This document shows positions 11,477 to 23,071 of a DNA stretch of 64,000 bases, one piece after another. Every line of letters begins with the position of its first letter. The stretch's first letter is position 1. The stretch is from Dryomyza anilis (lineage: Eukaryota; Arthropoda; Insecta; Diptera; Dryomyzidae): assembly GCA_951804985.1 (NCBI GenBank), contig OX638131.1, positions 39,250,044-39,314,043 of the forward strand. The letters run 5' to 3'. Below the pieces are notes generated by a model. That model saw only the letters and a list, made by a program, of their open reading frames with translations, was not told where the DNA came from and made no database searches. The translations under genes were made by a program, and so were the position numbers.

Positions 11477-12354
11477 TCAAATCGCGATGGGTGGTGGTTC
11501 AGGAAGTTCGTTCTTGGATTCGGCAACAACTACGGCAGCAAGTTCGATATCCGGCGCTTCGCTTATCGCCTCTGTGATCTCCGATTTGACGTCTGACTTG
11601 GCAGACTTGCCTGATTTGGCCGGTGATGGTGGACGTGCTGCCGGCACCTTGTAATCCCTGACTGTTCGCCGCTCCTTGGGCTTGCCAATTAGACGATAGT
11701 CGTTAGGCAGATCCTCTTCGGTGTAGAGACGATCGGTGAAGTAGATGCGACGTATGCGCACGTTCGCGTGTATCTGCAGACGCACCGTTTCCAAGTAGTT
11801 GGTGCCGTAGGCGCGACGCGTAAAGTCCGCCAGATTGAAGTGGATCTGATTCCAGCCAGGCGACATGCCCATCGGCATCGAAGTGCAGAACGGCTTCACG
11901 GTGGTCTTGCTTTGGAAGTTCGAGACACGAAAGCGACGCATGAAACGCTGATCATCCAAAATCTGTAGACAAAAAGGATGCGCTTGAAATGGTCAAATAT
12001 TTTTTTTTGGATAATCTCACCTTGATTTCGAATGTAAAATACTTGTGCATATTTTTTATGAGCAGCACCAGGAACGGTAACTTTATGCCCAGCGACATCT
12101 TGGGATCTTTGGGCGCTGTAATATACATGGTCGAAACGTTGGTGCCCATGATTTCCAGCACCAGCGACTTGATGTCCTCATCAACAATACGTTTGGCGTA
12201 ACCATTTTGTGTCTAAATTTATTTCTTAATTACTTTAAAACCTTTTCAAATAAATGGACATCTCGCTTACATGTAAATGCCATATATGCATGGGCTTGCT
12301 GCCGAGACTATAGAACACGGAGAGCCATCCTTTCTGATAGTTGTTCTTGAACAT
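11477..12354 (-). CDS. CFAP20/Bug22-like ciliary protein, divergent paralogue with C-terminal extension
   Basis: CFAP20 (Bug22 in flies) is an inner-junction protein of ciliary doublet microtubules needed for cilia and sperm flagella. Three exons on the minus strand, 12354-12271, 12212-12021 and 11962-11477, join in phase 0 (GTAAGC/TTTAG and GTGAGA/CTACAG) to 253 aa. Family landmarks are [21 protein letters not shown] at the start, [67 protein letters not shown] and [21 protein letters not shown]20 is about 193-199 aa and almost invariant. This protein shows many substitutions and a ~60-residue tail rich in Pro, Ser, Lys and Glu, so it is better read as a diverged paralogue, possibly testis-biased, than Bug22 itself. 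The canonical gene is not in the window. Confidence 0.9.
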
Positions 12355-12640
12355 GAATGGTTAAAACGATTTGCAAATTTTTGTTAAATTCTCGGTTGGT
12401 TATTTGTTTAGCAATAAGTAGTTCAATATTTGTTTCGAAGATATAGGAGCAATTTCAAAAAAATATATTTGGAAAATGATTGACTGTTGGTTGAGAAAAA
12501 TATCAAGGCATTTTTTGAATTTAAAACAAGATACTGGGCGAAGTTGATATAAAACTCTGGGGTTGTATTCCAGTTTACGTATACTTCGAATCGTACGTTT
12601 TGAAGGCAAGTAAAGTGCAATAATATTGAAAAAATTTTAT
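12355..12640. other. Spacer upstream of the CFAP20-like gene
   Basis: Presumed promoter/5' flank of the minus-strand gene. No clear core-promoter motif was recognised and the short open frames have no recognisable content. Confidence 0.5.
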
Positions 12641-12659
12641 CTTACCATAACTTTGAATA

Positions 12660-13640
12660 CTACGCCATTTAAAAATGTAATTCAAAAGAAATTCTGAATT
12701 GTAATTGATGTCTTTGACATTTTAAATAAAATTTCTGAATTACAATGGATATCTTTTGAATTTTAAATGGTAATGCTGAATTAAAACTGATGCCTTTTGA
12801 ATTTTAAATGCAATTTCTGAATTACAATTAATGAATTTTGAATTTCATATGGAATTTCTGAATGACAAATGATGTCTTTTGTATTTCTGAATTACAATTG
12901 AAGTTTTCAAATGATTTTTTGAATAAAAATTGATGTTTTTTGAATTTTAAATGGAGTTTCTGAATTACAATTGATATCTTTCAAATAGAATTTCAGAATT
13001 GATCTCTTTTGAATTTAAAAATGAATTTCTGAATTACAATTGATGTCTTTTGAATTTCAAATGGTATTTCGGACTGCAATTGATGTCTTTTGAATTTCAA
13101 ATTAAATTTCTGAATTACAATTGGTCTTTTGAATTTCAAAAGAAATTGCTGAATTGCAATTGATGTATTTTGAATTTCAAATGAGTTCTGAATTGCAATT
13201 GATGTCTTTTCAATCTTAAAACGAATTTCTGAATTAAAATTGATGATTTTTAAATTTCAAATGGTATTTCTCAATTGCAATTGATGTCTTTTGAATTTCA
13301 AAAGAAATTTCTGAATTGCAATTGATGTATTTTGAATTTCAAATGGAATTTATGAATAACCTGATGCGTTTTGAATTTAAAAGGGAATTTCTGAATTACA
13401 ATTGATGTCTTTTGAATTTCAAATGGAATATCTGAATTACAATTTATGTCTTTTGAATGTCAAAAAGAATTAAAGAATTACAATTGATGTTTTTTGAATT
13501 TCAAATGGAACATCTGAAGGTATTTTGGATTTCAAATGAAATTTCTGAATTACAATTGAATTTATTTGGAATTTTAATCAGAATTTCTGAATTACAAATG
13601 ATGTCATTGGAGTTTCAATTGGATTTTCTCAATATCAATG
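12660..13640. repeat. Diverged ~55-60 bp minisatellite (TTTGAATTTCAAATGGAATTTCTG)
   Basis: About 17 imperfect tandem units carry the ordered words TTTTGAATTTCAAATGG, AATTTCTGAATTACAATTG and ATGTC. Units vary through substitutions and small deletions, so the array is old. The same unit recurs at 35285-35420. Confidence 0.9.
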
Positions 13641-14037
13641 GATATTTTACATTACACATTTTTTTTGCGTCGAATCAAATTCGACGGAATATTTTTACTT
13701 TTATTTGCGATCTTTTAAAAGTAATAAAATTCTACGAAATCAGACAAAACGAAATGTAAATGTTACGTCTGGAAGACACAAGAATCGTGTTATGTTATAG
13801 GCCGTTAATTTGTGACGTAAAAGTAATTTTGACGAATTCATGTTGATTTTACGCTATTCGATCTTTCTGCTCTTTTCTGAATTCAATCTGTTGATATTTT
13901 CATAAGAGCAAAATTGAAATATGTATCCCCTAATTTATGACGATCTCTAATTATTGAAACACATGCTTCATAACAAAATAGATTTTATTAACTCAGAATT
14001 ACATTCAATTATAACTTAAAACTTTAAATGCTACAAT
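13641..14037. other. AT-rich 3' flank of Nup107
   Basis: No gene. A minus-strand polyadenylation signal (TTTATT on this strand) is at 13984-13989, about 50 bp past the Nup107 stop. Confidence 0.6.
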
Positions 14038-17000
14038 TTAAGCCGTTGCCGGGTACCCAAACGGATCCAGTTTTTCGTTGAGCAGCGCCAGCGAGGATTC
14101 AGACAACTTCGCCAGTAGCTCAGCCAGCTTGTGCTTCGTGTAGACTTTGTACAATTGACGCGTCTCGGAGGCAATTTCATCGGCCAGCTTTACGCAGCTC
14201 TTGTAGTCGCCCGACAGATGCAACACCTTGTGCAGCAGCAGCACTATTTCCGGAATGCAAATGTTGCGCAGTTTTTCCAGCTGTATCAAGCGATTCTCCC
14301 AGTTCAGTGCGCTAACAGCAACCGGATCTTTAGGTGTGTCCGGATCGATAAGCCAACCTTTCTCGGGGAAGAGCAACACATTAAAGAGTGCATCACGCGT
14401 CACTTAAACACAAAGAAAACTATATAAAAGGCCCACAATAAATAAAGCTTTTAAATCAAGTACCTGCGGCCTGCTCTTCCAGTCCTACCTTCCAGCGATT
14501 CAGTTCTGCACGATAGACCTGCTCCTTGTGCTCCGAAGCTATGCGCTCCGTAAAGTTGGCGTCGGCATTGACCAGCTGCGGCTCCTTCGGCTGATTGTGG
14601 TACAAATGCGACCAGTCGTTGAAGCAGTCAATGGCCGCCAAATAGATTTTATAGCTCAAATACTCCTTGATGCTGCACTCCTCGCGGCAGGGAAAGTTCT
14701 CATTGGAGCCGTAGATGTCGAAGATCTGTTTGAGCGAGTCGGCGGGCACCATGGCGTAGGTGGCGCGCACACACTCTGGCTTACCCTCGGCCAGGAAGTT
14801 ACGTATCATAGCGTTGGCTTGCCACAGCAACTCTCCGCGATGTTGAGCGCAGAATGTCAATAGTTCCAAAGCGCGTATCTTCTGCCGATCGAAAGCGTTA
14901 ATGTCGCCCGCCTGTTGTTGCTGCTGGTACGCATCTGACTCCGCGGCACTGGGCATACGATTGCGTATGGACTCCACAGTGTGGCGCGTTATATTTTCCA
15001 CATCCAGACCGGCCCCAATGGCCTCCTCGAGCGCAGCGGCACGTGCCCCAGTCTCCGTGATACCCGCTAAAAACTTTGAGTAGAGCGACACCTGCGTCTT
15101 GCCTGGCAGCGCCGCAGTATAGAAGGCCACCAACTGCGCATCGCCCAGCACAATCAAGCTCTCCACATAGGCGGCAATAATACGATCTGCCGTCTCTTCC
15201 TGGTCCACTTTTCCGATCTGTCGCATAAAGAGCACAATATGCGTGAGAAAGCGAAGCATATGCGGCGACAACGGCGCGGTGTCGCCCTCGCCATTGCTGT
15301 CATCCACCCAGCGACGCATCTGCTGCAACAGCTCCGGCATATTGTCCAGTATCAGATACTTTTGTATGGCGCCCACCTTGCTGTTGGCGAAATCACGCAC
15401 GGCGGCGTCATTGTGCACCGCCAGTTCGTCGAAGATCTGCTCCAGCGACATCTTTGCGTTCCAGTAGGCCTCGGGCAACGGATGGTATGGTTTCATGCAG
15501 CAGGCACGTATCTCGCTCTCGACGCGTATGTCGATTTGTACCTTTAGATAGGACCAGAGCAGATCGTCCCACGTATTGTCGAGCAGCGCCTTTAAAGACT
15601 CTAGATGGCCACAAAAGGCGCCTGCTATAGCGCGCGTATAGTCGTCGTACTTCTTGGCATCAGCCATCATCCAGGCGCACTTCTTCCAGATGTCACGGCG
15701 TGGATTGCCTTCGATGGGTGTTTTTTCGCGCGTCTGTGTCAACTCATAGTTGGGATCTTCGTGCAGACGCCAACCCTCGAGTATCGCGGCGCGCCATGTT
15801 TGGCCGCAGTACTTGCACAAAGCCATGGCATCGTCGATTTTACCCTGTCGTATCTCGGTGAAGATGCATTTGGAGAGGCGTGCATTGTCCTCTTCGTCCA
15901 GCGGATGCAACGGACGCTTCTCGCGCGTGGGTGCATCCGGATCGAGAGACTTGATGATTTCGGCACCGCTGCCAAAGGCAGTTTCGCGTGGGTTCTGCAG
16001 CTGAAAGAGTGTATTCTCCCAACCCACCGAACGGTCTGTCGAGTGTCCCATCTGCATTTGATCGCGCTTTACATAGCAGGCCTCCAGCCAATCGACGATT
16101 AACTGGTATTCGCGCAGCGTGGAGTTGCCTACAAAATGCGAATTATAACTCTTGTCATTTATTCCCATTATATTATGAAAATATTCAATGCGTTTATTAC
16201 ACAATTTCAATTTTAAAAGAACATACTTGAAGAGGACAACATAAATTCAAAATAACAAAATGAAATCGGAAAGACAAAAAATGTCTCAAGTTGATTTCAG
16301 ACAGTGAATCGAAAAGTGAATTGTGATCAACGTAATTACAAAAAAAGACAAATTGAAGTTCAAACAGATGGTAATTAAATTTTAAAATAATTCGGTTTCC
16401 TCGGGTTTAAATTTTGCAACGGAACGGTTTCAGTTACTTTTTTTATTTAAAATAAAATGCAGTTATCTAAAAATTTGTTTAAGAATTAAAAAAAAAAATG
16501 AAAAATAAATAAATTTATAAATATTTTTTAATACTGATATAAAACATAAATCGGTTTAATTATGGTTTTTGTATAATGGTTTCGATTAGGTGTTTAAAAA
16601 TGAAACGGTTGTAAAGGAATATCGAATATCGATAGAAAACCTTTTTTTTTATAAATTATTATTTGGTAAGTTTGATTACATTAACGACGATAAAACCTTT
16701 TATACCCGCTGTCGTTGCACTTACATGTATAAAGCTGTGTAATGACCTCCTTCTCGGAGCAACCCAGCAGCGGCAGTTCGCAATCCATGCTCGCATCAGT
16801 CTGCAGCATAATGCGATCCTTGTACAGCGCAAACAACAACTTCCAAGTGTTCAGTTCTTGCTCCAACCAGTTGCCACCGACACCCTGTGTGTTTTGTTTC
16901 TCAACCATGCGACGCTCATCCTTGACCAACTCCTCCAAAACGCCGGCACACGTATGTATCAAATCCTGTATAGTATCGAACACTTCCGAGTCATTGGTGC

Positions 17001-17319
17001 GTCCCTGTAGTACTTCCAGAAACTGTGGGAATAGCATGTCTGACTTCTCCTTGTATGACTGTTGCTCTGAGCCAAGATCCAGCATGGAGCGCTCGCTAAC
17101 GCTGACCATATCACCCGCCGCAGCGTACGAGTTGTCCAGATAGGTGGAGTACATCGAGTTATCCTGCTGATCCAGCATGCGCTGTAATTCAGTGGGACCC
17201 AATGTAATGGATACATCGTGCATCCTAGCGCTACTGCGATTCATAGCCGCCGTGCGCTGTGGCGTTTGTGGTTTTAATTGTATTAGACCACGTTTCGATT
17301 GGAATGGACTAGCCGACAT
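14038..17319 (-). CDS. Nup107: Nuclear pore complex protein Nup107
   Basis: Nup107 is a scaffold nucleoporin of the outer-ring Y complex (Nup107-160), needed for pore assembly and kinetochore function. Exons 17319-16725, 16128-14464 and 14402-14038 join in phase 1 at both junctions (GTAAGT/TTGTAG and GTACTT/TTTAAG) to 874 aa, slightly longer than I recall for Drosophila. The N-terminal ~100 residues are Ser/Thr/Gln-rich and probably disordered. The Nup84/Nup107 alpha-helical solenoid follows, with family-typical STLREYQLIVDWLE (just after exon 2 begins), CKYCGQTWRAAILEGWRL, LAEGKPECVRATYAMVP and the C-terminal VLLFPEKGW...SSLALLNEKLDPFGY. The ATG at 17319 is the first available and opens a plausible MSASPF start. 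The frame is uninterrupted; expression is expected to be housekeeping. Confidence 0.97.
16129..16724 (-). other. First coding intron of Nup107
   Basis: AT-rich, 596 bp, bounded by GTAAGT and TTGTAG on the minus strand. No repeat or nested gene was recognised. Confidence 0.85.
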
Positions 17320-17788
17320 GTTTGCTGTGTAATTGCGTTCACTTTTATTTATTTTAAGTAATTAATAACAAATTAAACAAAAAAGCGCAAATTTACGGCA
17401 ACGAGCACAACAAAATTTTGACAGTTTAAAAAAAATCGTTGTGACCGCCATCTAGCGGAAAATGCTGTACCTACGATTGCAGAGATGCCAAGTTATGCTT
17501 TTTCTTACCCAACAAGTGGTAAAGGCTAAATCAGGCTAATTAATATATTATATAAATAGTTTATAAGAAGTAATGGTATTATTTTTTCTTATATATTATA
17601 AAATACTCATTTTTTAATAAATACTTTAAAAATGTAATATATTCAAAAACCCACAATTTTCTATACAAGCACATTTTTGCTAGTTTTTAGTCAGTGTATG
17701 GTGTGTCTGTACTGAGAGATAAAACTTTCTTAATACTGGCGGATTTCTGGTGTAATTTTGTACGGCCTGTTTATTACTAATCTGACTG
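17320..17788. other. Nup107 upstream region
   Basis: Presumed promoter/5'UTR of Nup107 near 17320-17480, including CGCCATCTAGCGG, followed by AT-rich DNA. No TATA box or further gene was identified. Confidence 0.45.
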
Positions 17789-17898
17789 AGGGCCGTTTTC
17801 ACAATGTCCAGTTAAGTGTTTCAATTCCATATATTCTCTTGGTAACTCTCAGTTAAACTGGCAGTTAGTGCTTAACCGAAGATGGTGAAAACGGCCCT
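17789..17898. mobile_element. Short MITE with AGGGCCGTTTTCACA termini
   Basis: AGGGCCGTTTTCACAATGTC at the left is matched in reverse complement by GATGGTGAAAACGGCCCT at the right, with CAGTTAAG/CTTAACCG continuing the arms. About 110 bp and able to fold back along most of its length. No clear target duplication. Confidence 0.8.
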
Positions 17899-18177
17899 AA
17901 GAAAACTTTCTAGTATACTAGTTACTTTCTAGCTTGAATAAGGTTTGAAATTATATTTTGAAATTATATTAAAATTATATTTATTTGTAAACTTTTTTAA
18001 AATTTAAAAATATTGGCTTAAGCATAAATGCATTCATATTACCAATTTATAGTTTTAAAACTATGTAAATAAATAAAACTGTCTTCACACTTTTGCGTCA
18101 AAAAAAAGTGAAAATAAATGATAGAGCGGATTTATCCCATTCTAGATGACAACCAAATGACCAGTAGCGCGATTCCC

Positions 18178-18316
18178 TAACTCCGTATCGACACAAATAG
18201 ATATCGTAAACTACAATTAACGACTAATATCGCTAAGTGGTATTTCATACACATTTCGCTATGAAATTTATCGTCGTTAAATATCTACCGAAAATTGTCG
18301 ATACGATAGCGTTAGT
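18178..18316. repeat. Imperfect fold-back repeat (GTATCGACA arms)
   Basis: CTCCGTATCGACA and AATTAACGAC on the left pair imperfectly with CGTCGTTAAATA and TGTCGATACGATAG on the right. It may be a decayed MITE; boundaries are approximate. Confidence 0.45.
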
Positions 18317-18987
18317 TTTAATAAACGTGCAGCAAATCTCTTAATATTTTTTAAATATGACATATATGCAGATAGTTACGAGATGTTTCCACAACAGCAA
18401 CGAAAAATTGAGAATTTAAGCTGACATCCTGAATTGCGGGACATTTGCATCAAAACTATTGGCCTCTTTTGGCATTTGGCTAATATAAAAAAGACAAAGG
18501 TCGTACTTTTACTATACGCTCTAATTATCTACAGCAAATATTAAATAGATTAAATGAAGTATAAAAGGCTTTAATTCAAATATTTCATTTTAATGGTAAA
18601 AATTTGGACATTTGAGTACAACACAACTCAATTGGGGCTAGAGAGTTCCGTCTACGTTCTGCAAGCTGTTGCATCAAACTATGATTATATTCGATTTCAA
18701 TTTAAAAATTTAACGGTTTTTAATGGAAATCGGCTAAGGTTTAAATTCCAGATTAGAATTAATAGTTTTTAAAACTATATTAAATTTTTATGAGCGTCTT
18801 GCACGCAATATTGATACACAGTAAACATTTTTGTCAATTCTGCACTACTTTCAATCGGGTTTTACTGTTTAAAAAAGACTTTTCGAGTAAATTTTCTCCA
18901 ATTAAGCTATGAAATTATTTTGAATCGGTACACTTAGCAAACATCTTATATAATTCCGTAAAAATTGGACAATAGTAAAGTTATGAA
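18317..18987. other. AT-rich intergenic DNA, nothing recognised
   Basis: No coding or repeat structure could be supported. Confidence 0.55.
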
Positions 18988-19170
18988 GCGCCGATAGCTC
19001 AGAGTTAGTTCAGAGAGTGCGTTGGACTGCGAGCCGAATTATCCCATGTTCAAAACTGGGATGGGGCATGACACATTTTTCAAACCGCGCTACCTCTCTC
19101 GGCAGTCAATGGCAAACCTACGACAGTAAATATTGCTTATGAAAAGCTCTCATTCGTCGTTCGAAAATTC
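18988..19170 (+). mobile_element. tRNA-derived SINE, copy A (partial)
   Basis: The head has a tRNA-like A box (CGATAGCTCAGAGTTAG), the segment GTGCGTTGGACTGCGAGCCGA and a degenerate B box (ATGTTCAAAACTGGG). The body shares ACCGCGCTACCTCTC-GGCAGT and ATGGCAAACCTACGA with the copies at 30985, 25981 and 57532. The 3' part is truncated. Confidence 0.85.
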
Positions 19171-19192
19171 TCAAATTCAGATGCTTTATTTA

Positions 19193-19414
19193 CACCCAGA
19201 AAAAAAATACTATATAAATAAGAGTTGTTTACTATTAAAAATAGTCAATAGGATAAATTATTATTTTATTCGGCAAATACCATTAAATACTATAAAATAC
19301 CATGACATTGCCATTGAGTTTATATGAAAAGATTTTTTTTTTGTATACTATTAAATCAATAATTGTCCTATTGACAAATTTTAATGGGATTTGAGGGAAT
19401 TTTTTTTCTGGGTG
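19193..19414. mobile_element. TA-target MITE, CACCCAGAAAAAAA termini, copy 1
   Basis: CACCCAGAAAAAAA at the left mirrors TTTTTTTCTGGGTG at the right, and the 222-bp element is flanked by TA on both sides as in Tc1/mariner-type insertions. The interior TATTGACAAATTTTAATGGG motif is shared, in reverse orientation, with the copy at 33511. Confidence 0.9.
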
Positions 19415-19532
19415 TAATATTGTCTTATTTCCTGAAGTTTAAATTAGCGAAGCCCTATTTCTTACTTTGATAATTTGTTAAACAATTTTAAAATAAAATA
19501 AATGAATGATATTACAATCGATATAAAAGCGT

Positions 19533-20255
19533 CCCGAGTGGAAATTTAGTTCAGTATGCGATCATTGTCTGATCAGGCAGCCAGATTTCAAATCAGGCAA
19601 TGATCAGGGGTTTTCATCAGTGCCTGATTCAAAACGTAACGCTATTCGAAGTTGCTATCCTGATCAGGCTTCACGATCTAACCCTTATCCTAACCTTATC
19701 CTAACCTTATCCTAACCTTATCCTAACCTCAATGTATATTTAAATTTTTTTTAAACTGCTTTTACCAAATTGGAGACCTTTCAAACAAAAAATAGTTTTG
19801 TGAACAAAGTTATCTCAATAACTTTTGCAATGATAAAATGTCAATGTTGGGTCTAAATGAGATATTTCAAATTTTTTAAAATATTGAAAATTTGTATTTG
19901 TCTTACGTTTGAGTTTAACATTTATTTATTAGAATATTTTATTTTATTAGAATAATTTTGCTACACAATTTTGTTATAAAAGTTTTTTAATAATATCTCG
20001 ATCATATTATATTAATAACTACGATATCCAATCAGGTTTTTTCATTAGTGTCACATCAGGTTTTATTAAATAGACTTTAGATCGGTATTTTTAATGAAGG
20101 TTGGATCAGGCTGCCTTACGTAGATTTTAAATTAGAATTACCTTAGTCGACCATGATCAGTATCATTACAGGTGGCCTTGGGAGGTATGTCTTTTCGTAT
20201 TCTGAACAGGGACGGATACAAAATAAGGCTAACCTTAACCAATTTTCACTCGGGG
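19533..20255. mobile_element. ~720-bp element with CCCGAGTG terminal repeats and internal 11-bp tandem repeat
   Basis: CCCGAGTGGAAATT at the left end and AATTTTCACTCGGG at the right are inverted repeats (one mismatch). The interior holds about four tandem TTATCCTAACC units (about 19683-19727) and many TGATCAGG/CAGGCA words. There is no coding frame. A second left end occurs at 48597. Confidence 0.75.
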
Positions 20256-21463
20256 TATTTTAAAAGATTGGGTTAAATATAGCGAAAAATAAAAACTAAT
20301 CAAAGCCATTTTGGTTTTAAAGCAAATTTTTATTAAATAATTATTTTATTGTTTTTTATAATTTAGCCATGTATGCCTCATTATTATAAAATATATGTAT
20401 ATATATGTTTGTGCATGTTTCAAATGAGCACCTACGATGTACAAATTACAATATTGCAAAATATTATTTTTATCCAAGTTTTTTTTTATTCAGTGTCTTA
20501 ACTCATACTATTTTATAATTAATACGTTTATATTGAAAATGTTTGTATGTTTATCAAATAAGAATAATTTTATATTTGGTTATGATTATACGTATTTGTT
20601 ACACACTACAGAGAATATTTTATTTGATTTTGACACTGGGTTTTTTTTTATTAATATAAAGTAAACCTTTAAAGTGCAAGTTATAGAGAGTGTAGAACGG
20701 CAAAGTAATAATTACAAACATAGTTTTAAATTGTCAGTGAAAAGGTGCAGATTATTAGGTCAGTATTAAATAATTTTTAGTTTTAATGTATGTATTATAG
20801 TGGAAATACTTGAGTTTATTTTTAAAATTGAGCTGCTATGAATGCTTCTTGTTTCTATTATAATATATATCGTATTTATATTGTTTATAGATTTTATGAT
20901 CGATTTGACTAAAATGCAATTGATTGATTTAAATATATAACATTATTTTCATAATTGCATTGAAAAGGATTTTCATGTTCAATATGTACAATTTTGTTAA
21001 TGCAATGACAAAATTACAAACAATTACGAATATGATTGTTAAAATTTAATATTGTTACAAAAATTCCGCTTATCCCATAACAAAATTCAAGCTGCATTAT
21101 AGGCATTATCTTTTAATCGTATTTTGTATTTACAATTTTTGTTTTTTTTTTATTCATAACATTTCTAACAATCCATGCAATCCAAATATATATTAAATTG
21201 AAAGTTTACAAATAAAGCTATAATACTAAATATATTTTATACGTGTTGTAAAGAAATTAATGTTTGACCAAAAAATTATATAAATGATATGATGTTGATA
21301 TTTAACAAATTTGTGTTTATTTAAAAAGTTATCCGCAAATAAATTACAAAATATAGTTATTTACTAAACTAAGTAGCATTTTTTATAAAATTTGTAATAG
21401 CAGTAAAAAAAGAAATCATTGAATTATAGTAAAAATTACTAAGAGTTCATTAACAGTTTTCAA
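20256..21463. other. AT-rich intergenic DNA, nothing recognised
   Basis: Mostly A/T runs. Open frames such as 20437-20664 have no recognisable domain. Confidence 0.55.
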
Positions 21464-22221
21464 TTAGCGTATTCACAGTTCGTCGTTTTTCAGTCTGTTA
21501 CTCGTACGTCTGGTACGTTTCTGGTATTCATACGACACTTTAACACAGATACTTTTATATTTAGCGTATTCACAGTTTCATGGTATTGGTACGACATTGT
21601 ATGTATACGACAGTACGGCAATTAAACTGTGAGCACCACTTTTCTGCTTGTTCAAATATTTCGTCAAATATAAGCAGTTGATTCTTATAAATTTGGGATT
21701 TTTTTCAAAATATTACTCGATTTGAAAAGAAAGATTTTATGTGCACTTTAAATATTTAATTTTACAATTTTTTTTCCTTTCACAAAATACGACACCAGAA
21801 AACATATCTCAGGGCTACTCTCAAATACAACACTTGTGGTATTTCACTTTTATAAGGGGTGTAACAACAAATTGACGTTTCTGTGTTATTGTATCGTATA
21901 TATACAACATGGTACGAATACCATACTAAAATACGATGAACTGTGAATACGCTAATTGTATCCAATATAAAAGTGAAATACCAAAGCTGTTGTATTTTCA
22001 AATAGCTCTGAGGTATGTTTTTTGTGTCGTATTTTACGAAATGTAGAGATGTTTAAAGAAATGATCAAAATAAGTAAATTGCATACAATAAATTGCATAA
22101 AATTATTTTAATCAGTGAATGTGAAAAGTTTAAATGCAGCAAAACAGATAAATGGTGCTTAAATTTTCATATAATCGTATACATACAACGCCGCAGTAAT
22201 GCCGTGAAACTGTGAATACGT
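21464..22221. mobile_element. Outer GCGTATTCACAGTT MITE, split by an inner copy
   Basis: TTAGCGTATTCACAGTTCG near 21464 and AACTGTGAATACG ending near 22220 are inverted termini. The related element at 21561-21955 sits inside. Both halves share internal words with it (GGTATT-ATACGACA, ATATAAAAGTGAAATACCA), so two family members are nested. Confidence 0.7.
21561..21955. mobile_element. Inner GCGTATTCACAGTT MITE, copy 1
   Basis: Left terminus TTAGCGTATTCACAGTTTCA and right terminus GAACTGTGAATACGCTAA are inverted. If TA is the target duplication the repeat proper is GCGTATTCACAGTT. A second copy at 33198-33817 matches along its length. Confidence 0.85.
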
Positions 22222-22334
22222 TTATTATTTTATAAAAAAAAGAAATGTCAAAATATTTTATAGAACTCAGTGATAATTTGAATGTAATTCTTAAATACCA
22301 AACTCAAATTATCAGCTTCAATAAATTTATAAGT

Positions 22335-22500
22335 CCACTCAGAGAAAAATTCCATAAAATCCTATTAAAATTGGTCAATAGATTTAACAAAAAATAAATA
22401 TTTTCATATAATCTAAATGAAAATTTCATAGCATTTTGTAGTATTTAAAGGTTTAATAATTTATCCGATTGATTATATAATTATATCTTATTTTTCTGAA
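22335..22500. mobile_element. Degraded CACCCAG-family MITE fragment
   Basis: Contains CTCAGAGAAAAATTCCATA, TATTAAAATTGGTCAATAG, a TTTTCATATAA block and a TTTCATAG-ATTTTGTAGTATTTAA block, in the same order as the copy at 33511 but diverged and without the right terminus. Confidence 0.6.
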
Positions 22501-22861
22501 TGCACTATGATTGTAAATTACAATTTATAAACTAGATTTTTGTTTGAGCAGTATCATAAAACATACCAGATCAGCTTGAAATTGTACTTTTACACAATGT
22601 TTATTATGAATTCATATATTAATTAATATTGCAACTATCGGCTATTTAAATGATCATAAAGGAAACTAATCAAATGAGGTTTTATTGCATACAAACCATG
22701 TTATTCGGTATATGTTTAAAAAAGTATTGAATTTTAAACAAAATTAACACGCTATGATAAAATAAATTATATTTTATATATAGGTACTTTTAATTAAATC
22801 TAGTTTTTCAAGCGTTTGATGAATTTGATTTCAACGATAAGATACTCAACAAAAAAAAATC

Positions 22862-23071
22862 TAATTGCATTCATTAATCAATCCAGCAATGAAACTCACT
22901 AATTTAAAGAACTCATTTGCTATTCTTCGTTAAATCAGCAATTTCGTTTGCTAATATGAATATTTGTACGTCCATGCTGCAAATTAATTAGTCGGCGCAG
23001 TTTCAGCAATTATCTTTGCTTAAACTGCGCTGACTAAATTATTTTGCTGGATTGATTAATGAATGCAATTA
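22862..23071. mobile_element. 210-bp MITE with perfect 28-bp terminal inverted repeats
   Basis: Bases 22862-22889 (starting TAATTGCATTCATTAATC) are an exact reverse complement of 23044-23071. An inner inverted pair (TAGTC-GCGCAGTTT near 22991 with AAACTGCGC-GACTA near 23022) adds a second hairpin. No target duplication is evident. Confidence 0.9.

Noticed and set aside
14528..16230. Several plus-strand open frames opposite Nup107
   Set aside because: Shadows of a strongly supported coding exon on the other strand.
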